Positions 11,601-22,482 of a stretch of 64,000 bases of DNA are shown piece after piece. The position numbers and the translations under genes are program-made. Source of the DNA: Oehlia diaphana (Eukaryota; Glomeromycota; Glomeromycetes; Glomerales; Glomeraceae); NCBI GenBank assembly GCA_003833135.1, contig QZLH01000393.1, positions 31,173 through 95,172 on the forward strand, in the 5' to 3' direction. Positions within the stretch are counted from its first letter, which is position 1, and every line of letters begins with the position of its first letter. Under the pieces are notes generated by a model. That model was given only the letters and a program-made list of their open reading frames with translations, searched no databases and had not been told where the DNA came from.

Positions 11601-13243
11601 AAAATTCATATTTTCTTTTAATTATATTATTGAAATTATTTATGGTTTCATTAGAATGGAACGTGCGGGTACTTATGAAAAAGCTGCTGGATGGGCATTA
11701 TTTCATGGTAAAACTGAGAGAGCTATTGCAGCATTAAATAATAGCAAAGGTAAATTTTTTTATCACCCCGAAATATAAGGTTCAGAATCATGTAAATCTT
11801 GCCTTTTATGGACAGGACAATTCCGGTCAAATTTTATTGCCTTTTTTTAATACTGACTAACATTATCTTAATTACGGCCCTAAAGAATGGACTAACTATT
11901 CCATATATTTCGGGGTCTTCTCATAATTAATTGATTTTTGATTACGAATAATAAACTGACGCGTTTTTTAATTAAAGATGAACGATTGAAATTAGTATCG
12001 ACTGCATTAGCCGGTTATGCTGTTAGTAATCATGATACACCCTCTCAGGCAAATTCACTTTGGAGCAAAATGTGTAGGAATTTAAGTCTCGAAATGAGCG
12101 ATCCATATCTGCGAGCGATGTTTTCATATATTGCATCTGGAAATTGGTTGGACGTATTACAAGAAAAAGAACTTTCTTTACAAGATCGAATCGGCATTGC
12201 ATTGAGATTTTTGGACGATGAAGAGGTATTTAATTTTAAGTAAGAAATACTCAAAAAACTTTGATATAATTATTAAATGTCTTGATTTTATTTTTCTACC
12301 ATGAATATATAGCTTAATGATTTCTTGCATAACACAACCGCAAAAGTAATTTTAGACGGTGATATAGATGGTGTCATTTTGACTGGTCTTACATCGGAAG
12401 GTGTTTCGTTATTTGAAAATTATATAAATAATTCATGTGATGTTCAGACAGCAAGTCTAGCGCTGAGTTTTTGTGTTCCTAAAAAATTCAAGGATACGAG
12501 AGTAATGAAATGGATAGAAAGGTAATTGAATGTATCCATATTTGAGTAGTTATAATTCTGACCATTTTGTTCAAGTTTAGTTTCTTGCTTATTTCACTCT
12601 AGTTATCGTACGTTGCTAGATCAATGGGAAATGTTCCATATACGAGCAAAATTTGATATTACTCGTGGTAAACATATGGAGTCCTCAACATCATCAGCGG
12701 CAGATATGGTGCCACCACAAGTTTACGTAAGATGTAATTTTTGCTGCCAAAGCGTTTCACACAGTTTATGGATAGGTATGAAAAAAGATAGAGTCACTTT
12801 ACCTCCATATTCTGGGGCATCTGGAATGATTTTCAGACAAAAGGTAAAAAGTCGCTTACGGTATTTGGTAATGCTTTTCATAAATGATTGCTGATTTGTT
12901 TTTTTTAAAGCCCACAAGTTGTCCTGGGTGTCGAAAATCTTTACCTCGATGTTCTATATGTTTATTAAGTCTTGGAACACCCACTGATGAAAACGTAACC
13001 GCTAACTTACAACATGGATCTTCAAATGATAGTAAGTGAATATTAAGTTAATTATTTATTAAATTTTAAATTAATAAATAAAAAATTTTTCTTTTCACAG
13101 AACCATCTGGATTCGATCTATGGTTTACGTGGTGTCAATCATGTCGTCATGGAGGACATGCTATACATATGTTACAATGGTTTCAAAAGCATAAAGTATG
13201 TCCCGTTAGTGAATGTCCATGTGAATGTGAAATAGTTGTATAG
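8686..13243 (+). CDS. Mios / Sea4 (GATOR2-SEACAT WD40 subunit)
   Basis: Mios is a GATOR2 (yeast SEACAT) subunit at the vacuole/lysosome that relieves GATOR1 inhibition of TORC1 in amino-acid sensing. Exons: 8686-8793, 8862-8918, 8985-9369, 9445-9505, 9599-9735, 9819-about 9999, about 10070-10380, 10464-11014, 11077-11143, 11233-11304, 11379-11580, 11655-11749, 11978-12225, 12313-12521, 12603-12843, 12911-13031, 13101-13243. Phases agree at every junction, giving about 1062 residues. WD40-like blades fill the first third ([41 protein letters not shown]). A helical alpha-solenoid follows ([24 protein letters not shown]). The C-terminus is the diagnostic zinc region ([41 protein letters not shown]). 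A Gly-rich loop (HGGGGAG) and an Asn/Asp-rich insert in exon 8 make it longer than the human protein. The exon 6-7 junction is uncertain: the in-phase solution uses an unusual GTTAAT donor. A possible MITE sits in intron 12. Confidence 0.93.
11765..11916. mobile_element. MITE-like inverted-repeat element in a Mios intron
   Basis: CCCCGAAATATA at 11766-11777 is exactly inverted as TATATTTCGGGG at 11904-11915. Pairing extends one base outward and, with one mismatch, three bases inward. The intron (11750-11977) is 228 bases, whereas most introns of this gene are about 50-90. This suggests an insertion of roughly 150 bases. No clear target duplication or open frame is visible. Confidence 0.55.
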
Positions 13244-13822
13244 AATTGATCGATTACTTAATTAGTATTAAATGTTGAAATTTGTATTTATATAATTATT
13301 TATTCAGACTTAATAAACATAAATATATTACCTCAAAAATTTTGGAGTTGCCGAAAACTTGCCGGGTTATCGGGTTGTCGGCATATATTAATTTGAATGG
13401 CTTAGTAAAAAACAATACACAAAATTACTGTCATCTAAATTTAGTATTATCTTTAAACGAGATTATGACGTGATTTGATTAGTAAGATCGATTTTTTCCA
13501 GAAATTAATTTTTAATATGCGTGCGAAATCATGTGCGAAATGTATGAACACAGAATGATTTAATAAATCATGGCTACATTGCATAAAAATTATCTATTAT
13601 GCAAAATTATTATTAATCAAATATTTTTAACTCAAATAGGCTTAGCGTACATAAAAGACAAGATCGTTTCTAATTTTAGAATATATATATCATTAGTATT
13701 GATCAACTTTAATTTCGAAAAAAAATTTTAATGTTTACGTACAACATTATGAAAAAAACTATAAATAAAGAAGACATATCTTATATATTATTTTTATATG
13801 ATTCTTATTAAATACATAAACA
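13244..13822. other. Intergenic region between Mios and GCLM
   Basis: AT-rich DNA that should hold the Mios terminator and the GCLM promoter. One locally GC-richer patch (13350-13385) contains short inverted words (GCCGAAAACTTGCCGGGTTA, then CGGGTTGTCGGC). No gene is seen. Confidence 0.4.
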
Positions 13823-15146
13823 ATGACAGAAAATAATGAAGGGCAGACTTCGAACGGAAATAGTGTTATTAAAACATCTGATGCAGCTAGAGTTATTGTC
13901 TATACAGGAAATGTCATGAAACAAGCGAATATTAATTCTTTTAACTCTGGAAAGAATAATCAAGAAGTAATATTTTGAGAGAAAGTATTTTTTTTTTTGC
14001 AAATTTTACGTAGAGTTCTTAATGAACCTTTTTTGTAGTTGGTTAGTGCACTTACTGATACGTTGAAAGCATATCTTTACACAAAACCTATGTGGACTTT
14101 TGATAAAGTAAATGGAATATTAGAAATACCTGATCCATTTTACTTTGATCAAAAATTAACGGAAGATCGTAATGAATATGAGATCACAGGTGAAATTAAA
14201 ATTCATCTTATTTCTATTTTATGAAGAAATATGAAGAAAAAACTAAAAAATTATTTTCAATTATAAAATAGCAAAATTATTTTATTTACCATCGTCGTCA
14301 ACCTCAGTAATCGAACCTTCACCACCTCCACAATACGTAGCACAATCAATATATCACTTATTTAAAGTACTTGGAATTAATACAATAGACACATTTATCG
14401 TTTATTTTAATGGGCTAATATTTAATTATTCTGATGAGGTCGATGGTTCTTCCTCTAATGACAATTTCACTAAAAGTGATTTTGATAATCTAATAAACGT
14501 TTGGACAGAATTAGAAAAATTCCACGTGAATAATAGAATTCATAAATTGGGTGTTAGTGAATTTACTAAAAATAGACTAGAAAGTTTTATAAATGCGGTT
14601 GAGGTAAGTTAAAGATGATTAAAATCTAGTTTAGGTTTATAAATTTTCAATCGCACTTTTTTGATGAAATTTGAATTTATTTAATAGATTTCTCCAAAGG
14701 TAAATCAAATTAATATTATAGATTGTAATAATGGGGAGATTCTTGAATTCGCTAAAAAGAATGATATAGAATTGCTTACACACCGTGATCCGACCGGTAA
14801 TCTATCGATTAATAAAAAAAATTACGTCTTAAAAAAAAAATTAATCGAATTTTTTAAAAAATAAATAGTATTATTGCCATCAAAAACTTTTCGAAACATT
14901 ATTGAAGAAACTAATACCAATAAAATTAGTTTAAATAATGATTTATTACCGCGTTGGGTACTCAAATATTCCGTAATGATCAAATGTAGAGGGGTTGTTG
15001 CTAATAAAGGGTAATTATTATTATTTATGTATACATAAATTTCGAATTATATCTTAAATTATTATTATTATTATTTATTTAGATATATTGTAATGGGAAG
15101 TACACCAAATTCAGGTTTGAATTTTACTTATACCATAGATCATTAA
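13823..15146 (+). CDS. GCLM: Glutamate-cysteine ligase modifier (regulatory) subunit
   Basis: This is the regulatory partner of glutamate-cysteine ligase, the rate-limiting cytosolic enzyme of glutathione synthesis. The family has an aldo/keto-reductase-like fold; it binds the catalytic subunit and raises its glutamate affinity. Exons: 13823-13966, 14039-14189, 14272-14603, 14688-14796, 14869-15010, 15083-15146 (phases 0,1,0,1,2), giving 313 residues, close to animal GCLM. Family signatures are visible in order: the Trp/Glu-rich linker segment (WTELEKFHVNNRIHKLGVSE), VNQINIIDCN, then FAKKNDIELLTHRDP and LLPRWVLKYSVMIKCRGVV followed by NKGYIVMGS at the C-terminus. The start is the first ATG of the open frame. 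The last residues after GSTPNS have no obvious counterpart in animal proteins, so a further 3' splice cannot be excluded. Confidence 0.92.
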
Positions 15147-15898
15147 GAAGAAATGACGTACTTCCAAGAGATGAAATAAAGTAAAGACTAACTTTGCGGT
15201 ATTTAACTTTGCGGTATCTAACTTGCAGTATCTAACTTTGCATCTGCCTATTATTATTTTGTATTACTAAAATAGAAGCAATTTATTTATCATTTTTTTT
15301 TGAATCTTTATTGCAAATAAATTAAATGTCATTATTCTTTGGCACATTACAGGTAATTTGGGGTTTAACCACCTCGAGATGAATACCGAATTAATTTTCT
15401 AAACTAAATTTTTTGCTTATTAATTTTATTAATTATTCGGATGAAATCGTAGATTATGTAGATTATAGAAATTACGAAAATCATCATCATTTTAGTATAA
15501 TTTAATTCGATTTATCGTTGTATGATTGAATTTTAATTTTATAAAAGAATTAAACTCTATTTGTTAAAAGGAATTGATTTATAAAATAAAAGAAAAATTC
15601 TTTAGATTATGTATGTATCACGTGACACATATATTATCCAATCAGAAATTAGAATTTTATAAATTATACTAAATATAGTTAATATGAAACTCACGTGATC
15701 GACACGGCTTTAAATGACTCTTAAATCGGAAGTTCTTAATTAAACAAATACCTTATTTAGAATTCTTTATACTTATATAGTTTAATATAGAGAAATTTAC
15801 TGTTACGTCAAATAAATACAAAACTTTTCTCACAGGTTTTTTTACTTTTTTTCTTTTATAATATATCATAGACACACAAATACATAATATAATTTATC
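15147..15898. other. Intergenic region with a short tandem repeat
   Basis: This region separates GCLM from the next plus-strand gene. It contains the tandem repeat at 15188-15242. ACGTGA motifs occur at 15620 and 15691, in the likely promoter of the downstream gene. No coding sequence was identified. Confidence 0.4.
15188..15242 (+). repeat. Tandem repeat, about four 14-15-bp units
   Basis: About four units resembling TAACTTTGCGGTATC follow one another (variants with TTT or GCAG) just downstream of the GCLM stop codon. This is a small minisatellite with imperfect units. Confidence 0.75.
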
Positions 15899-17310
15899 AT
15901 GACGCTAGGGAAAACTTATCTGATTATTCCAATCTTATTTGGAATAAGTTTGATTATATATCAAAAAAAAAATGTGAAAGAGTTTTTGCCAGATTTTTAT
16001 GATCCAAAAGAAAGTTTTTTTGGAATACCAGGAATCGATAATATATTTGCCCTTCAAATTTCTTTTTTTAGGTATATAAAATATATATATTATTTACCAT
16101 TAAAAATGAATATATATATAAAATATATATATTTATCATTAAAAATGAAGTGAATGCTAATGCAACCTTTATATATATCATTTTATAATCATTATTAGAC
16201 AGTATTTAAATGATCCAACAAGCGTACTTTTAAATCACACATTATTTCCCCTAGCCATGGTTAATATGTTTATCATCGCTGTGGAAGGTTCAGTTCCTGG
16301 TGTTAATGGATTGGTTACATATTATTCTTTAGTAGCTGCTATTTCTGTGTTCGTTGCTATCTCTATAGCAGTTCCATTAATCTGGTAAGGTTTTTTTTAT
16401 TATTATTATTAAACGAAATTATACATAATTTTGAAATTAACCTAATTCTACAGGATTCCTGCTTGGATTATATCGGAAAATCGTAAAGGATATTCTTCAA
16501 ATCCGGATGACGTTACATTAAACCCTAAAAGGGTTAAACGAATATGTTTAGGAATACTTTTAACACTACCATTCCTTATTGGTATGAGTATCTTTAAACA
16601 AGATAAATTGATTGTTTGGACCGTTATTTCATTTGTGGTAATATATGATTTATAAATTTTGAATCATTTATGAAAATAATTAAACTAAAAGATTATTCCT
16701 TTTATTCATCGGAAATAAATATAGTTTTCATTTCTTTTTGCAGCCTTATTCTGGGTCTGGTATCCAAAAGGTGTTAATCCTGACAACGTAAATCAAAATG
16801 CATATGAATTGGCTAGTAAATTTGCTCTAATACTTTTTGGAATTTCATTTTATGAATGGTTCTTAGTCTTGGAACATTGTAAGCATGAAATAACTTTTTT
16901 TTCAAAAAAAAAAAAAATACACGTATTAATTAATCTCTTTCTTCTCTTTCTTTTCAATCAATGTTGCATTAGCAATTGATAATAATTTTGAAGTATTAAT
17001 CGGGACAATTACACAAATAATTTCTGGCATAACATATTCCGCGACGGATTTTATGATTGTAGACACCTGGGGTTTAATCGCTGCTTCAGCTTATTGGATA
17101 TTCGTGGCCGAAAATGGCAAATTTAACAGAAAATTTTGGAAATTTATTGGTCAAAGTATTTTATGTGGTCCAGGTGGAGCTTTAGCATTATATGTTTATC
17201 ATAGATATGATGGAATGATTGATAAGGATGTTAAGAAAAATACAAATAATCAACCATCATCAAGTAGATTAATGTATACGAATGATGAAAGGCGACCTTT
17301 ATTAAAATAG
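15899..17310 (+). CDS. Unrecognised multi-pass membrane protein
   Basis: Exons: 15899-16071, 16199-16384, 16454-16637, 16725-16878 and 16973-17310. All junctions are GT-AG and in phase, giving 344 residues. Hydrophobic segments suggest six to eight membrane helices. The first is YLIIPILFGISLIIY near residue 7. Others lie around LNHTLFPLAMVNMFIIAVEG, TYYSLVAAISVFVAISIAVP, ILLTLPFLIGMSIF, then VISFVFSFLFAALFWVWYP, KFALILFGISFYEWFLVL, GLIAASAYWIFVAE and GGALALYVY. The N-terminus could be a signal anchor, and the last 35 residues are polar. I do not recognise the family; the small hydrophilic loops suggest an integral channel-like or enzyme-like membrane protein. It lies alone between GCLM and the G-alpha gene and seems intact. 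Confidence 0.8.
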
Positions 17311-18277
17311 TTTTTTCTTAACTGTTAATGTATTTTTAGCATTATTATAATTTAAATGTATATTTAATTATTACTAAATTAAAAATATGACGTGTAGTAA
17401 CATCACAAAAATCCAATAATTCTGAAAATTACGTTATTTATGGTAATTACACATATATGTAAAATTATACCATGATGATGTAAATAAACGAATTCATATG
17501 TGAAATTACACTATCACAGTCAATTTTAATATCAGTTGCTTTTGTTAGAATTCATTTTAAATAGAATGAGTATCTAACATCATTATGCTTAAAATATTTC
17601 GAAATGTTAAAATGGTTTCGCAAATATTCATTATCATTATGGACTTCCAAGATTCGTCCAGAAGTGAAGTGTTGGCACAAGCTACTCAAAACGGGTTGCT
17701 TATTGTTAAAACCAAAAAGAAAAGTAATTTATATTTTATGTTAAGAACGCGTTTGATCTTAAAAAAAAAATTCGATTTACTTATAAGAATTTCAATATTA
17801 CAAAATTACAATGAAAAATTTTTATTATAGATTCATCTAAATACTTCAAAAGTTCAATGAACCAATAATAGAAAATACAATAAAAAAAAAAAAATTTTAA
17901 CAATCTTAATACCAATAATTCTTAAACTTAATGAAACCAATAAAGAACTAAATATTAAATAAACAAAATAGTTAAATAAAGGAAATATAAAATGAACTAA
18001 ATAAAATCGCTATACAAAAAATACATAATAGATTTAATAAGAGGGATTACAAATATTATATAATAATAATAAATAACTTTTTTTTTTTTTTTTTGATGTA
18101 AAAAAAGCAGTGCTATCTTAAAAGTATAAAAGAAGTTTTTGTAATAATAGTAAAGTCCATTTTTTTTAGGTATTATAAGATAAAATTCTAAAATAGCAAA
18201 TTATCTCACAAACCTCTAAAAATTAAAAAATTAAAATTCAAAATAAAACACCCATTTCCAAAATTAATTTAATTAGT
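17311..18277. other. Intergenic region between convergent genes
   Basis: It separates the 3' ends of the plus-strand membrane gene and the minus-strand G-alpha gene. It contains long A and T runs (for example 17880-17895 and 18077-18096). A short frame at 17640-17725 (DSSRSEVLAQATQNGLLIVK) is less biased than its surroundings, but it has no intron or start support and matches no family I know. Confidence 0.4.
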
Positions 18278-19598
18278 TTATAATAACCCACAATCTCGTA
18301 AATTAGTGTGAATAATAATATCATTAACAGCAGCCATAACAAATTTAATTTGATCTGTATCAGTAGCACATGTAAAATGTGTATAAACTTGTTTAACCTC
18401 ACTTTGATTCAATGATACAAATCTATTATGTATATATTCACATGCTAAATCATAATCATCACCTCCTTCAAAATCTGGAAAGTATTTATTCATAGGAGAG
18501 ATTGGAAGTTTTTCTCTGAACCTATCAATTTTATTCAGGAAAAGTATGATTGATGTTTTAACAAACCATCTTGAATTACAAATAGAATCAAATAAAGTTA
18601 AAGCTTCTTGCATACGATTCTATACAAGTTAAATAAAAAGAAAGAAAACTTATTATTAATAAATAATTAATGATAATAAAAATTAATAATAATATATAAT
18701 AATACATACCACAGTTTCATCTTCCAATAACAATTGATCATATTCGGAGATAGCCACTAAAAATACGATAGCTGTCACATTCTCAAAACAATGAATCCAT
18801 TTCTTACGTTCGCTACGTTGACCACCCACATCAAACATACGATATGTGAGTTCACCAATTAAGAAGGTCGTCTCTGTAATACCTGTCGTTTTTACACGAG
18901 AACGTAATACATCTTGATCTGAGGGAAGGTAATCTGGGTGTGAAATATTATCAATCGAGTCAAAATAACTAAAAAAAAGAAATAAAAAAAAAAGTGAATG
19001 AATTTAATATCCATTTATGAGTGTAACCTTTTAAACATAAGTTTTTGACCAATACTTACTATTTTGCAGAATCATTTAATTGATATTCTCTAGATCTACT
19101 AAAACATTCTAATACACTTTTATCAGCCCATAAATTTTTAATAGCTAAAGCAACTTCAGAAGGTAATTGATCCCCTTCAATTTGATTAGGTAAATTCATT
19201 ATAGTAGTAACATGTCTTTTATTTCCTTCATTTCTTAATTGTATTCCCATATTATCCATAGCTTCCAAAATAACACGCATTGACTGAACAGTATTTGAGA
19301 AAATGATCTCCTTAAAAGATTCACGTTCTTCTGGAGAATAACCACCATCATGAATAAGTTTCATTTGTTTAAGAATTGTTGACTTGCCCGATTCACCAGC
19401 ACCTATTGATAAGATTTAATTATATAAATGATTAATGATATCATAATAACATAAATATAATATTTAAAACTAATACCTACCTAGCAAGAGCATTTTGACT
19501 TCGTTACGCATTGAGAGCCTGTCTCGTTTGAGTTGGTTTTCAATCTCATCGTTTCGTTGTCTTCCTGCTTTTTCTTCTTGACTCATACAACAACCCAT
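18278..19598 (-). CDS. Heterotrimeric G protein alpha subunit (Gi-like)
   Basis: This is a GTP-binding switch that couples seven-transmembrane receptors to effectors such as adenylyl cyclase and MAP kinase pathways, at the inner face of the plasma membrane. Exons: 19598-19481, 19402-19060, 18968-18710, 18619-18278 (phases 1,2,0), giving 353 residues, the standard fungal length. All G boxes are visible: G1 GAGESGKS, G2 RVKTTGITE with the switch-I Arg, G3 [13 protein letters not shown]4 FLNKID and G5 TCATDT. The N-terminus MGCCMS carries the Gly2 myristoylation signal and palmitoylatable Cys3/Cys4. The C-terminus DCGLL has the Cys at -4 that is typical of Gi-type subunits. The helical domain is complete. 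The gene is head to head with a seven-transmembrane gene starting at 19970. No defects were seen. Confidence 0.95.
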
Positions 19599-19969
19599 TA
19601 TTTATTATGCTTTTTTTCTGTACAAAGAAGGATAAAATTATAATAAACGGCCCGCAGGGCTAGTTTTTTTTCTAGAGTACGAGTTTATAAAAGGTAAATA
19701 GAAGGATATATAAGATAAAATATTTATAAACGGTAAGTAAGGTATTATTATTATTATATTTTTTTTTGAAAAAAAAAACTCGTAAAAAAAAAAAGAATAT
19801 ATTTTTTTTTTTTTTTTTTGTAAAAGTAGAATGTCAGCGGGTGTAACGGAAGATTTTTAGATGAACATTTAGAGTTATTAATTAATTAAATAATTTAATA
19901 ATTATCGATTTATTTAATAATCATCCGACTTATTTCCGACTTATTTAATATTTATCGACTTTATTTATT
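19599..19969. promoter_or_regulatory. Shared 371-bp intergenic region, G-alpha / 7TM gene
   Basis: The start codons of the minus-strand G-alpha gene (19598) and the plus-strand 7TM gene (19970) face away from each other across 371 bases, so this region must hold both promoters. It contains A/T homopolymers (19759-19818), a GC-rich near-palindrome (CCCGCAGGGC near 19650) and, from 19895 to the ATG, several TTATTTAATA / ATCGACTT-type units in tandem. Bidirectional regulation is an inference. Confidence 0.6.
19895..19968 (+). repeat. Imperfect tandem units in the 7TM leader
   Basis: About four units built from TTATCGA or CCGACTT followed by TATTTAATA repeat up to the start codon of the 7TM gene. 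They would lie in its 5' leader or core promoter. Confidence 0.55.
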
Positions 19970-22080
19970 ATGGTTCGATTATTAAATAGTTTTACCCTTT
20001 TATGTAAAAACTATAATCCTCATAACAAATTTGTTTGGGATACTAGCATATGTATTTGTGATTTTAGAATTAATATTCATGAATGTCCTGAACATGAAAT
20101 TCTTAAGATCATAAATTGGATTTTAATAACTTATTGTTTATTATTAACAATAGTATCATCAATATGTTTGTACCATTTAATTTATGTTAAGAAACAACCT
20201 TTCTTTCTTCCTGCTAGAAAAGATCGTGGAATTTTAAGACCACGTCCACAACACATGTATTATGCGTTGGCTTTAATATATTGTCCATGTAAGTATTGTA
20301 AATTATTATATGCATATATATACTATGTATAATCTAATCTTATATTTTATATATTTTATTTTATTTTATTCAGGGCAAATCATTCATATACTTCAACTAG
20401 CTAACGATCTTTATCCGAACGTTGCTTGGGCCGAAAGTAAATACATTTTATTATTATTATTATTATTTATTTGTAATTTTAAGATTATTAATTAATTATT
20501 TTTTTTTTACAAAGTTTTCCAAATATTACCTCGAACTTTAATAGCATCATTTTCGGTATTATATCCGTTGAGCATTTGTAAGTATTTGTGGTTTTGTTTT
20601 TTACGGATCTTACGAATTTTTAAGATCTTCGGATTTTTACGGATTTTTACGCTATTTTTAATAAATGACAAAAATTTTTTTTTTTTTATGTACTTTTATT
20701 ATTTTTATATAGTATATTCAACGGGTGCCATTGAATTAGATACAACATTATCTTTAATGGAATCAAAAAAATCTCGGAATTTACTTAAAATAGACTTCAC
20801 GTGTATCACCTTAATGTTATTACCTTTCATCATCTTTTTACCTTTGGCCGGATTAACGGGTTATTATGCTGATATTGGAAATATTGAGAAAGCGAATAAT
20901 TATTTTATAGTTCAAAATATATTTTGGATTATTTGGGGTTCAGGTTATATTGGATCAATGATATATTTTTGGTCAAGATTCATTCCTAGGGTAAAAAAAA
21001 ATATTGATGATTTTATTTTGAATGATAAAAAAAAGAATCTTGATTTAATATTAGAACAATTCTTACAAAATCGTGATAATGTAAGTATATAATTTATTTT
21101 ACGTTGAAAGAAACCACGTTGAAACTTGAAACGACGTTGAAATCACGTTTTAAACGACGTTGAAACGACGTTGAAATCACGTTTTAAACGACGTTGAAAC
21201 GACGTTGAAATCACGTTGAAATCAACTGTTGAAATCACGCTGAAATCACACCGTTGACTAATGAAAATTTCTTTCTTTAGTTAACCTCTCCAGTTATTTG
21301 GAAAATAATTCCTGCATGTCTTTTTCTTTTGGTCTTATTTATATACGTGACTCTCCGTAGATCTAATATTATTTTTATTAATGGGATTAATCTTACCATT
21401 ATAATTATTTGGAATTATGGTTTACCTATCTTTATTCATGTAATTCAATGGAATATGATTTACAAGTATGTTTTGATTTAATTCACTTAGTGTTTACGCT
21501 TTGGGTATTTGTCAACATTACTTTGGTATGCATAATAACTAAATCATTTTTTTTTATTAGTACTTATGTGGCATCAAAAATACCTCCAAAGAAATTACAT
21601 AGGAATAGTAAAAAAATATGTAATAGTAGTCATAATAATAATAATGGTCGAAGTCGTAGTAGTACTATAATAGGAATAGGTTGTGCTAATGATGAAAAAT
21701 CTGATAAATCTAATACTATCATACCTTCAGCTTATCATCGTTATTCATCAACAAAAATTTCGAATTATAATAATAATAATAATTCTTCTCCTAGTACAAC
21801 TTCAAAACATTATAGTAAAAAAGATTTATATCATTCTACTTATTCATATTATAACGTTGATATTAAATCTAAAAAATCAGAATGGATGAAAAATGGTGTA
21901 AGTACAATTCCAAATAATAATAATGATAATAATTATAATCAAAGATTTTCTATTCATTCTTTACCAGATAATAATTATAATAATAATACTAAATTATTAC
22001 ATCATAGTTATAATGGTAGTTCTTCTAATCATGTTAAATTAATTAAGAAATCACATAGAAATACTACTTACAATTGTTAA
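19970..22080 (+). CDS. Seven-transmembrane receptor-like protein, paralog A
   Basis: Exons: 19970-20288, 20374-20436, 20515-20577, 20713-21080, 21281-21465, 21561-22080 (phases 1,1,1,0,2), giving 505 residues. A non-helical N-terminus of about 45 residues carries a CICDFRIN motif plus another Cys. Seven hydrophobic segments follow, near residues 46-72, 97-118, 129-150, 176-200, 212-238, 278-299 and 305-332. A polar tail of about 170 residues comes last, rich in Asn, Ser, His and Tyr with runs of Asn. With the N-terminus outside, the conserved RGILRPRPQ sequence is in the first cytoplasmic loop and TGYYAD in the second outer loop. A paralog at 45401 shares these motifs; exons of 368 and 185 bases have identical size in both genes. 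The layout is GPCR-like and the G-alpha gene is head to head, but I do not recognise a known receptor class. The tail is partly duplicated downstream, and intron 4 holds a minisatellite. Confidence 0.85.
21105..21255 (+). repeat. Intronic minisatellite
   Basis: Units of the form ACGTTGAAAC or ACGTTGAAATC alternate with TTTTAAACG. Two near-perfect copies of a unit of about 34 bases (CACGTTTTAAACGACG...) are followed by shorter variants. The array fills intron 4 of the 7TM gene and explains its length (200 bases against 76-135 for the other introns). Confidence 0.85.
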
Positions 22081-22480
22081 TAATTTTTAAGGAAAAAAAA
22101 AAATTGTAAAAAAAAAGATTCTGTTATTACAATGAATTAGTAAAGTGTAGTTTTGAATGGAATTAAAGAAAATGAAAACAGTTTTTTTTTGAGAGTAGTG
22201 AGAGTAGTGTGAAAGTAAAATAAATGTCTTTTTTTTAAAAAAAAATTATTATAATATTAATTATTTCTCATTATTCTATTATTCTTTCTTACTATACTTT
22301 TTATTCTTTTCATATCAACATTAAATAGTCCATTCCTTCTTGAGAATTTGGATCTCTTTTAATTGTCTTGTTGTTTACATAAATTACTAACAGATTCTGG
22401 TATTGTGACCTTTGATAGTTCCGTTGGTACAATAAGTTTTACGCGATCATACACTGATCATACCCATTTCAACATGCCAC
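21803..22480 (+). repeat. Segmental tandem duplication, unit 1
   Basis: This unit contains the last 278 bases of the 7TM gene, its 3' flank and a truncated reverse-strand copy of the last laccase exon (about 22294-22480). It matches unit 2 (22483-23615) across the same features in the same order. The junction between laccase-like sequence and 7TM-like sequence at 22480/22483 marks the duplication breakpoint. Confidence 0.8.
22294..22480 (-). pseudogene. Truncated duplicate of the last laccase exon
   Basis: It matches 23437-23613, the last exon of the multicopper oxidase, including WHVEMG-type and VTIPES-type coding. It carries small insertions (an extra ATACACTG near 22450 and a deletion near 22433) that break the frame. 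It has no upstream exons, so it is a dead fragment made by the tandem duplication. Confidence 0.75.
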
Positions 22481-22482
22481 TA

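Noticed and set aside
12045..12254. Minus-strand frame inside Mios exon 13
   Set aside because: It is the antisense shadow of a conserved exon.
17585..17830. Plus-strand frame with the DSSRSEVLAQATQNGLLIVK segment
   Set aside because: It is short, AT-biased at both ends, without splice partners or a family match; mentioned only under the intergenic entry.
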